The notes below the pieces were generated by a model, which was not told the origin of the DNA, did no database searches, and was given only the letters and a program-made list of their open reading frames with translations. From JAWWBN01 sp033720955 (lineage in GTDB: Bacteria; Acidobacteriota; Thermoanaerobaculia; Multivoradales; JAHEKO01), in contig JAWWBN010000234.1 of NCBI GenBank assembly GCA_033720955.1, positions 1 through 5,962 on the forward strand: a DNA stretch of 5,962 bases, read 5' to 3'. Shown here piece by piece: positions 1 through 5,348 of this stretch; position 1 is the first letter of the stretch; each line of letters opens with the position of its first letter. The position numbers and the translations under genes were made by a program.

Positions 1-67
1 CCTGGTGGGAGAGTCGCTGCTGCTGGCCGACGACCCCGCGGCCAGGCTGCGGGAGCTGGTCCGATGA
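1..67 (+). CDS. trpC: Indole-3-glycerol phosphate synthase, C-terminal end (partial)
   Basis: Only the last 21 codons and the TGA stop (65-67) are inside the window; the reading frame begins at base 2. The visible peptide starts LVGESLLLADDP and ends LRELVR. This matches the usual end of TrpC, where a 'LVGE(S/A)L' strand-loop that helps hold the substrate phosphate is followed by a short helix. TrpC closes the indole ring, converting 1-(2-carboxyphenylamino)-1-deoxyribulose 5-phosphate to indole-3-glycerol phosphate, CO2 and water. Its stop overlaps the trpF start by four bases (ATGA), and trpF, trpB and trpA follow, which strongly supports the call despite the short fragment. Catalytic residues lie outside the window. 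Confidence 0.85.
   Translation, partial: LVGESLLLADDPAARLRELVR
51..55 (+). promoter_or_regulatory. Ribosome binding site for trpF
   Basis: GGGAG lies inside the last codons of trpC, eight bases before the ATG at 64. It fits a Shine-Dalgarno site and supports that ATG as the trpF start. Confidence 0.6.
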
Positions 68-735
68 GGCCGCCGGCGCGCCGGCCCTGGGTCAAGATCT
101 GCGGCGTCACCCGCGAGGCCGACGCCGAGCGGGCGGTCGAGCTGGGGGCCGACTTTCTGGGCCTCAACTTCTGGCCGGGGAGCCCGCGGCGGGTCGGGCC
201 GGAGCGGGCGGCACGGATCGCCCGTGTGGTGGCCGGCCGGGCCGCGCTGGTGGGCATCTTCGTCAACGCCACCGCGGAGGAGATCGACCGCGCCCGCGCC
301 GCGGCGCCGCTGGCTCTGGTGCAGCTCCACGGCGACGAGCCGCCCGAGGAGGTGGCCCGCCATGGCTCGCTGGCGCTGCCCGCCCTGCGTCTGACGGCCG
401 GCGCCCCGGCCCCCGACCTGAGCCTCTATCCGCACGCCTGGGGCTTCCTGGTGGAGAGCCGCCGGCCCGGCGAGTACGGCGGCACCGGCGCCGCCTGGGA
501 GTACGCCCGGATCGCCGGTCTCTCGGACGGGCGGCCGGTCCTCGTGGCGGGCGGCATCCGGCCCGAGACCGCCGCCGCCGCCCTGGAGGCGTCGGGCGCC
601 CACGGCGTGGACGTCTGCTCCGGGGTAGAGTCCGCCCCGGGGATCAAGGACCCCGCGCGGATGGCGGCGCTCTTCGCGGCGCTCGGCCGCGCCCGGCCCG
701 GCGATCCGGAAGCGACGAGGAGCCAGAGCGAGTGA
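64..735 (+). CDS. trpF: Phosphoribosylanthranilate isomerase
   Basis: TrpF catalyses the Amadori rearrangement of N-(5-phosphoribosyl)anthranilate to the substrate of TrpC, in the cytoplasm. The 223-residue protein is slightly longer than the usual 200-210 because of a polar C-terminal tail (about 209-223). Visible barrel motifs are KICG (11-14), with Cys13 at the position of the catalytic base; QLHGDE (87-92); GGTG (139-142); AGGI (162-165); and DVCSGVES (183-190). The last two sit where the family binds the phosphate. One oddity is VES at 130-132, where most homologues have LDS or similar, so the usual general-acid Asp appears to be Glu131 (codon 454-456). The segment after GGTG reads AAWEY rather than the common FDW. 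The start overlaps the trpC stop (ATGA) and the stop overlaps the trpB start (GTGA). The call is firm; full activity of the Glu variant is inferred from context. Confidence 0.96.
   Translation: MRPPARRPWVKICGVTREADAERAVELGADFLGLNFWPGSPRRVGPERAARIARVVAGRAALVGIFVNATAEEIDRARAAAPLALVQLHGDEPPEEVARHGSLALPALRLTAGAPAPDLSLYPHAWGFLVESRRPGEYGGTGAAWEYARIAGLSDGRPVLVAGGIRPETAAAALEASGAHGVDVCSGVESAPGIKDPARMAALFAALGRARPGDPEATRSQSE
717..722 (+). promoter_or_regulatory. Ribosome binding site for trpB
   Basis: GAGGAG lies near the 3' end of trpF, nine bases before the GTG at 732. It supports the GTG as the trpB start; the frame offers no nearby ATG alternative. Confidence 0.6.
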
Positions 736-1952
736 CGCCCAAGAGCGCGAAGAGGGACGGCGCCTTCGGCCCGTACGGCGGTCGCTACATCCCGGAGACG
801 CTGGTGGCGCCGGTGGAGGAGCTGGCCACGGCCTACGACCGCACCCGCCGCGACCGGAAGTTCCAGAGGCGTCTACGCCGCCTGCTCGCCGAGTACGCCG
901 GCCGGCCCACGCCGCTGACCCACGCCGAGCGGCTGAGCCGCGAGCTGGGGGGCGCGCAGATCTACCTGAAGCGCGAAGACCTGCTGCACACCGGCGCCCA
1001 CAAGCTCAACAACGCCATCGGCCAGGCGCTCCTGGCCCGGCGGATGGGGAAGCGCCGGGTCATCGCCGAGACCGGCGCCGGCCAGCATGGCGTGGCGACC
1101 GCGACCGCAGCGGCCCTCCTGGAGCTCGACTGCGTGGTCTACATGGGGGCGGAGGACATCCGGCGACAGCGGCCCAACGTCGAGCGGATGCGGCTCCTCG
1201 GCTGCCGGGTGGAACCGGTGGAGGAGGGCAGCCGCACCCTCAAGGAGGCGATCAACGAGGCGCTGCGCGACTGGGTGACCAACGTCGAGACCACCCACTA
1301 CATCCTGGGCTCGGTGCTGGGCCCCGACCCCTACCCGCGGATGGTGCGCGACTTTCACCGGGTGATCGGCGACGAGGCGAAGCGGCAGCTCAAGAGCCAG
1401 GCCGGCCGCGACTGGCCCGACCTGGCCATCGCCTGCGTGGGGGGCGGCAGCAACGCCCTGGGGCTCTTCACCGCCTTCCTGGCCGACCCGCGGGTGCGGA
1501 TGATCGGGGTCGAGGCCGGAGGCCGGGGCGACGGACCGGGAGAGCACGCCGCCCGCTTCCGGGGCGGCTCGCTGGGGGTGCTGCACGGCACCCGCACCTG
1601 GCTGCTGCAGAACGCCGACGGCCAGGTGCAGCCGACCCACTCGGTCTCGGCCGGCCTGGACTACCCGGCGGTGGGCCCCGAGCACGCCGATCTCCACGAC
1701 AGGGGCCGGGTCGAGTACACCACCGCCGGCGACGCGGAGGCCGTCGCCGCGTTCCATCGACTGGCGCGGAGCGAGGGCATCCTGCCGGCGCTCGAGACCG
1801 CCCACGCCCTGGCCGAGGCCATCCGCCGCGCGCCCCTGCTGTCGGAGAGGAAGATCGTGCTGATCAACCTCTCCGGCCGCGGCGACAAGGACCTGGAGTC
1901 GGTGCTGGCCTGGGACCGCGAGCACGGCGGCGGCGCGGAGGGGGCGGGGTGA
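732..1952 (+). CDS. trpB: Tryptophan synthase beta subunit
   Basis: TrpB is the PLP enzyme that condenses indole, passed from TrpA through an internal tunnel, with L-serine to give L-tryptophan. The 406 residues fit the classical TrpB1 type (about 400), not the longer TrpB2. Visible landmarks are GPYGGRYIPETL (13-24); HTGAHKLNNA (86-95), with Lys91 at the PLP Schiff-base position (Lys87 in enteric TrpB); AETGAGQHG (112-120), with Glu113 at the catalytic Glu109 position; GGGSN (237-241), which binds the PLP phosphate; SAGLDYPAVGPEHA (306-319) in the communication domain; and NLSGRGDKD (379-387), with Ser381 near the PLP ring nitrogen. All key residues are present. The start is GTG, inside the GTGA overlap with the trpF stop and preceded by GAGGAG. 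The C-terminus overlaps trpA in the same way, as expected for subunits made in equal amounts. Confidence 0.98.
   Translation: MTPKSAKRDGAFGPYGGRYIPETLVAPVEELATAYDRTRRDRKFQRRLRRLLAEYAGRPTPLTHAERLSRELGGAQIYLKREDLLHTGAHKLNNAIGQALLARRMGKRRVIAETGAGQHGVATATAAALLELDCVVYMGAEDIRRQRPNVERMRLLGCRVEPVEEGSRTLKEAINEALRDWVTNVETTHYILGSVLGPDPYPRMVRDFHRVIGDEAKRQLKSQAGRDWPDLAIACVGGGSNALGLFTAFLADPRVRMIGVEAGGRGDGPGEHAARFRGGSLGVLHGTRTWLLQNADGQVQPTHSVSAGLDYPAVGPEHADLHDRGRVEYTTAGDAEAVAAFHRLARSEGILPALETAHALAEAIRRAPLLSERKIVLINLSGRGDKDLESVLAWDREHGGGAEGAG
1937..1941 (+). promoter_or_regulatory. Ribosome binding site for trpA
   Basis: GGAGG, followed by a G-rich run, lies at the end of trpB, seven bases before the GTG at 1949. 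It is the best match to a Shine-Dalgarno core in the operon and supports the GTG start of trpA. Confidence 0.65.
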
Positions 1953-2752
1953 GCGCCATCGACGCGGCCTTCCGCCGCGCCAGGGCCGAGCGGCGAGCCG
2001 CCTTCATCCCCTACCTGACGGCGGGCGACCCCGACCTGGCCACCACGGGCGACCTGCTCCGGGCCCTGGTGGACGCCGGGGCCGACCTCGTCGAGCTGGG
2101 GGTGCCCTTCTCCGACCCCATTGCCGACGGACCCGTGAACCAGCGCGCCGCCGGCCGCGCGCTGGCCGCGGGCGCCACCCTGTCGGGCGTTCTGCGGCTG
2201 GTGGCCTCGCGGCGCGACGCGCTGGGCGTCCCCGTGGTCCTGTTCACCTACTTCAACCCCCTCCTCGCCCGGGGCCTCCCGGCGTTCGCCGAGCAGGCGG
2301 CCGAGTCCGGGGTGGATGGCGTGCTCTGCGTGGACCTGCCGCCCGAAGAGGCCGAGGAGGAGTACCGCCCGGCCCTTCTCGAGCACGGCATCGATCCGAT
2401 CTTCCTGCTGGCGCCGACCAGCGGAAGCCGGCGGGTCAAGACGGTGGCGCGGGCCGCGCGCGGCTTCGTCTACTACGTCTCGCGAACCGGGGTGACGGGC
2501 GAGCGCGAGCGGCTGGCCGAGGGTCTCCTCTCCCAGGCGAAGAGGCTGCGCCGGAAGCTGAAGCTGCCGCTTGCGGTGGGCTTCGGCATCTCCTCGCCCG
2601 AGCAGGCCGCGGCGGTGGCCGAGGTGGCCGACGGGGTGGTGGTGGGCAGCGCCCTGGTGCGGGTCGTCGAGGAGCACGCCGACCGCGCCACCCTGGCCGC
2701 GGCGGTGGAGGCGGAGGCGCGGCGGATCGCGGCGCCCCTGGCGCGGCGGTGA
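1949..2752 (+). CDS. trpA: Tryptophan synthase alpha subunit
   Basis: TrpA cleaves indole-3-glycerol phosphate to indole and glyceraldehyde 3-phosphate and hands the indole to TrpB within the alpha2-beta2 complex. The 267 residues are the normal family length. The TIM-barrel landmarks appear in order: PYLTAGDPD (21-29), VELGVPFSDPIADGP (48-62), VLFTYFNPLL (97-106), CVDLPPEE (127-134), YYVSRTGVTG (175-184), GFGIS (211-215) and VVGSALV (231-237). Glu49 and Asp60, the two catalytic acids, fall at the same residue numbers as in the enteric enzyme. GFGIS and the GS at 233-234 are the phosphate-binding loops. The start is GTG in a GTGA overlap with the trpB stop, with GGAGG upstream. The stop overlaps the next gene by the same motif. 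Nothing suggests loss of function. Confidence 0.98.
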   Translation: MSAIDAAFRRARAERRAAFIPYLTAGDPDLATTGDLLRALVDAGADLVELGVPFSDPIADGPVNQRAAGRALAAGATLSGVLRLVASRRDALGVPVVLFTYFNPLLARGLPAFAEQAAESGVDGVLCVDLPPEEAEEEYRPALLEHGIDPIFLLAPTSGSRRVKTVARAARGFVYYVSRTGVTGERERLAEGLLSQAKRLRRKLKLPLAVGFGISSPEQAAAVAEVADGVVVGSALVRVVEEHADRATLAAAVEAEARRIAAPLARR

Positions 2753-3426
2753 GCGGCGAGCCGATCGTCGGCGGAGTGCGCGCCGAGGTCGAGGGGCGGT
2801 ATCTGCTGGTGCCGGCCGCCGGAGGCGGCCCGGCCCCCCTGGTGGTGGGCTTTCACGGCTACGGCGAGTCGGCGGAGGCCAGCCTGCGCGCCCTGGCGCC
2901 CATCCCGGGCGTCGGGGGCTGGCACCGGGCCGCCATCCAGGCCCTCCACCCCTTCTACAACACCCGCTCCCGGCAGGTCGTGGCGAGCTGGATGACGAGC
3001 CTGGACCGCGAGCAGGCCATCGTGGACAATGCCCGCTACGTGGCCGCCGCCCTGGACGCCGTGGGCGAGCGGGTGCGGGTCGAGGGTCCCACGGTGCTCG
3101 CCGGCTTCTCCCAGGGGACCGCCATGACCTACCGCGCCGCCGCCCTCTCGACCGGTCGCTGCCTCGGTCTGATCGCCCTGGGCGGCGATCTGCCCCCGGA
3201 GCTGGCCGGGATCGAGTGGCGCTCGCGGCCGCGGGTGCTGGTCGGCCGGGGCCGCGACGACGAGTGGTACGACGAGGCCAAGCTCGCGGCCGACGTCCGG
3301 CGGCTCGAGGGACTGGGGCTCGAGGTCACGGTCTGCCGCTTCGACGGCGGCCACGAGTGGACAGAGGCCTTCTACCACGCCTGCGGCGAGCTCCTGGCGG
3401 CGGTGCGGGAGTCGGCGCCGGCGTAG
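2749..3426 (+). CDS. Alpha/beta serine hydrolase, phospholipase/carboxylesterase-like, in the trp operon
   Basis: This 225-residue protein has the layout of small cytoplasmic esterases of the phospholipase/carboxylesterase (Abhydrolase_2) type; no signal peptide is visible. Landmarks are LVVGFHGYGE (31-40), the oxyanion-hole strand and loop; GFSQG (119-123), the nucleophile elbow with Ser121; VLVGRGRDDEWY (163-174), with Asp170 or Asp171 as the likely acid; and GGHEW (200-204), with His202 as the likely base. A complete triad implies an active hydrolase. The substrate cannot be read from sequence; carboxyl ester, thioester or phospholipid hydrolysis are all possible within the family. The GTG start overlaps the trpA stop (GTGA), so it is the last gene of the operon and probably translated by coupling, since no good Shine-Dalgarno core lies 5-12 bases upstream. 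The trp pathway has no known need for such an enzyme, so its role here is unknown. The family call is fairly sure; the function is not. Confidence 0.85.
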   Translation: MSGEPIVGGVRAEVEGRYLLVPAAGGGPAPLVVGFHGYGESAEASLRALAPIPGVGGWHRAAIQALHPFYNTRSRQVVASWMTSLDREQAIVDNARYVAAALDAVGERVRVEGPTVLAGFSQGTAMTYRAAALSTGRCLGLIALGGDLPPELAGIEWRSRPRVLVGRGRDDEWYDEAKLAADVRRLEGLGLEVTVCRFDGGHEWTEAFYHACGELLAAVRESAPA

Positions 3427-3446
3427 GCCCGCCGGCTCGACGGGCC
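3426..3446 (+). terminator. GC-only inverted repeat just after the trp operon, possible terminator
   Basis: GGCCCG (3426-3431) and CGGGCC (3441-3446) are perfect inverted arms of six bases around a nine-base loop, starting at the last base of the hydrolase stop codon. No T-tract follows, so it is not a standard intrinsic terminator. In sequence this GC-rich such a repeat can arise by chance. Its position at the end of a five-gene operon is the main reason to list it. I see no gene in the rest of the gap up to 3562. Confidence 0.2.
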
Positions 3447-3536
3447 GTCGTCGCGGTCGAGGCTGCCGGTGACGTCCCGCAGGGCGCCGCCGGTGGGCAG
3501 GGGTCCTCGAGCGGCGCTCCGAGGGCTCTCAACAGG

Positions 3537-3542
3537 TAGGAT
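3537..3542 (+). promoter_or_regulatory. Possible -10 element before the VWA-domain gene
   Basis: TAGGAT matches TATAAT at four of six positions and sits about 20 bases before the start codon, in the only locally AT-richer stretch of the gap. No TTGACA-like -35 is visible 16-18 bases upstream, so this is a weak candidate. A separate promoter is plausible because the gene is 136 bases from the trp operon and functionally unrelated to it. Confidence 0.18.
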
Positions 3543-3553
3543 GCGCCTGCCCC

Positions 3554-3558
3554 GAGGG
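3554..3558 (+). promoter_or_regulatory. Ribosome binding site for the VWA-domain gene
   Basis: GAGGG precedes two tandem in-frame ATG codons at 3563 and 3566. Spacing is four bases to the first and seven to the second, so the second ATG may be the one used; the product would differ by one Met. Confidence 0.5.
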
Positions 3559-3562
3559 CCTG

Positions 3563-5296
3563 ATGATGCGATTCCGACGGATCCCCCGCCCCTGTCCGCT
3601 TGCGACCGCCCTCCTGCTGGCCCTGCTCGCTCCTTCCTTCGGTCCGGCGGCGGCGGCGCAGGAGACCGCCGGAGCCTTCGGCGAGGTGGTCGATGTGGCC
3701 CTGGTCAACGTGGAGGTCTGGGTGACCGACGACGACGGGCGGCCCGTGCTCGGCCTCACCGCGGAGGACTTCGAGGTCCGCGAGGACGGCCGGCCGGTCC
3801 CGATCACCTTCTTCGCCGAGGTGGGGTCCGCGGGCCTGGCGCACTCGGTGACCGCGCCGCCGGCGGGCACGGCGGAGCAGCCGGAGCTGCCCACCGTCGA
3901 GGCGCCGGGACACTGGGTGATCTACGTGGACCAGCTCCATCTCTCCGCGGTCCGGCAGCGGCGGCTGCTGCGGGACCTCGATCGGTTCCTGCCCCTCTCG
4001 GGCATTCCGCCGGAGCGGGTCCTGGTGCTCCGGCAGAGGCGGGACCTGGTGACCGAGGCCAACTTCGGCTCGACCCGTGCGGAGATCTCGCAGGCGCTGT
4101 CGAGGATCGCCGAAGGGGAGCCGGCCGCCGGGCAGCTCACCGCGCAGGCGAAGCGTCTGGCTCTCGACCGGCTGCAGGAGATGTGGGAGGTTCTGAGAAC
4201 CCAGAACGTCCCGGCGCCCTGCAACTTCGTCCCGGCGCGGGCGGTGCCCGAGATCAACCGGTACGCGCGGCAGGCGCGCGAGCGCGTCGCCCTGAGCGTG
4301 GCCAACCTGAAGCGCGCCGCCAGCTTCCTGGCGGCCGTGCCCGGGGTCAAGACGGTGATCTACGCCGGCGACGCCCTGGAGACCCATCCCGGGCGCGACC
4401 TGATGCGGTTCGTGCGCGAGCTCTGCCCGGCCCACACCGACGCCGGCCGCTTCCAGCTCCCCGAGGGGCTCGGGCCGGAGCTGCGCGAGCTGACTCGCAG
4501 CGCCAACGCCAACCGGGTCACCATCTACACCCTTCAGACCGGCGGCCTGCGGCCCGACCCCGTGGGCGGCGCCCAGCAGCGGGCCCTCGACACCCTGGCC
4601 ACCGCGCGCAACGTCCTGGGCCCGGCGGCGCGCGACAGCGAGCGCAGCGGTCTCCAGGTGCTGGCGACGGAGACGGGAGGGCGGGCGATCCTGAACCGCA
4701 ACCGCCTCGAGGAGGCGCTGGAAGAGATCGCCCGCGAGATGTCGGCCTACTACTCCCTGGCCTACGAGCCGCCCTCCGGAGGCGACGGCAGGGAGCACCG
4801 GATCGAGGTGCGGGTGAAGGGCCGCGACCTGGTGACCCGGCACCGCCTGAACTACCGCGCCAAGCCCCCGGCGGAGCGTCTGACGGACCGCCTGGAGAGC
4901 GCCCTCTACCTGGGAGTCACGGAGAACCCGCTGGGGATGCGGCTGGGCGCCGGGGACCTGACCGACATGGGCGAGGGCCTCTACTCGCTGCGTCTCCACC
5001 TGCTGGTGCCGGCGAGCGAGGTGGTCTTTCTGCCGCACGAGGACTCCGGCCTGGCGCGTCTGGCGGCCACGGTGGCGGTGCGCACGCCGGGGCGGCCCGG
5101 TGTCGAGACCGTCCGGCGCGATCTGCCGGTGCCGCGGCCGCCCAGCGACGACGCGCTTCTGGATCTGGTGGTCCCCCTCGAGCTGGCGCGCGGCCCCGTC
5201 CTCCTGGCGGTGGCGTTGCGCGACCTGACGTCGAACGAGACCTCGGTCGTCTCCACCGGGCTCGAGATCCAGCCGCCGTCGCCGGTGAGCCGCTAG
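3563..5296 (+). CDS. Exported VWFA-related (Acidobacterial-type) domain protein
   Basis: The 577-residue protein begins with a Sec-type signal peptide: basic residues at 3-9, a hydrophobic core at about 13-24 and a small-residue AAAAQ region near 29-33, with likely cleavage around 32-33. Next comes VDVALVNVEVWVTD (43-56) and GLTAEDFEVREDG (64-76), the N-terminal beta module typical of the 'VWFA-related Acidobacterial domain' family. A von Willebrand A-like fold follows, with its first strand at HWVIYVDQLHLS (117-128), a strand at TVIYAGDALE (264-273), and LATETGGRAILNRNRLEEALEEI (367-389) leading to YYSLAYEP (396-403). The metal site is degenerate: DQLHLS replaces DxSxS. An Arg- and Ala-rich, probably helical insert spans about 190-255. 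Residues 440-570 form a beta-rich C-terminal region of unknown role. Cys220 and Cys288 could form a disulphide after export. Members occur in many copies in Acidobacteriota, mostly without known function; protein or ligand binding outside the cytoplasm is an inference. Confidence 0.88.
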   Translation: MMRFRRIPRPCPLATALLLALLAPSFGPAAAAQETAGAFGEVVDVALVNVEVWVTDDDGRPVLGLTAEDFEVREDGRPVPITFFAEVGSAGLAHSVTAPPAGTAEQPELPTVEAPGHWVIYVDQLHLSAVRQRRLLRDLDRFLPLSGIPPERVLVLRQRRDLVTEANFGSTRAEISQALSRIAEGEPAAGQLTAQAKRLALDRLQEMWEVLRTQNVPAPCNFVPARAVPEINRYARQARERVALSVANLKRAASFLAAVPGVKTVIYAGDALETHPGRDLMRFVRELCPAHTDAGRFQLPEGLGPELRELTRSANANRVTIYTLQTGGLRPDPVGGAQQRALDTLATARNVLGPAARDSERSGLQVLATETGGRAILNRNRLEEALEEIAREMSAYYSLAYEPPSGGDGREHRIEVRVKGRDLVTRHRLNYRAKPPAERLTDRLESALYLGVTENPLGMRLGAGDLTDMGEGLYSLRLHLLVPASEVVFLPHEDSGLARLAATVAVRTPGRPGVETVRRDLPVPRPPSDDALLDLVVPLELARGPVLLAVALRDLTSNETSVVSTGLEIQPPSPVSR

Positions 5297-5348
5297 CGTC
5301 CGCGCGGCTGCGGGCCCGGCCGTCGGGCGCCGCCGCGCCGCCGCCCCC
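5297..5348. other. Short GC-rich gap between convergent genes, with overlapping inverted repeats
   Basis: This gap lies between the TAG of the VWA gene and the - strand stop at 5349-5351. It holds two alternative small hairpins that share bases: GCCCGG/TCGGGC (5314-5319 with 5323-5328, one G-T pair, three-base loop) and GGCGC/GCGCC (5326-5330 with 5335-5339, four-base loop). Either could help end transcription from one side, but there is no T-tract on either strand and such repeats are common by chance at this base composition. Confidence 0.2.

Noticed and set aside
1..63. A trp leader peptide or attenuator
   Set aside because: The window opens inside the end of trpC, so any operon leader lies outside it; nothing in these bases resembles a leader peptide with tandem Trp codons.
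873..2677. Two long overlapping - strand open frames (873-1925 and 1661-2677) opposite trpB and trpA
   Set aside because: Both are antisense shadows of strongly conserved trp genes, with no family motif and composition set by the opposite strand.
2473..3539. Open frames at 2473-3378 (-) and 2571-3539 (+) crossing trpA and the hydrolase
   Set aside because: They cross two well-supported genes, have Arg/Gly- or Gly/Ala-biased peptides and show no recognisable domain.
3326..5038. A 570-codon open frame on the - strand opposite the VWA gene and the end of the hydrolase
   Set aside because: It mirrors real genes in a very GC-rich region where stop codons are rare. Its peptide is a low-complexity mix rich in Arg, Gly, His and Gln with no recognisable motif, and the + strand genes explain the region fully.
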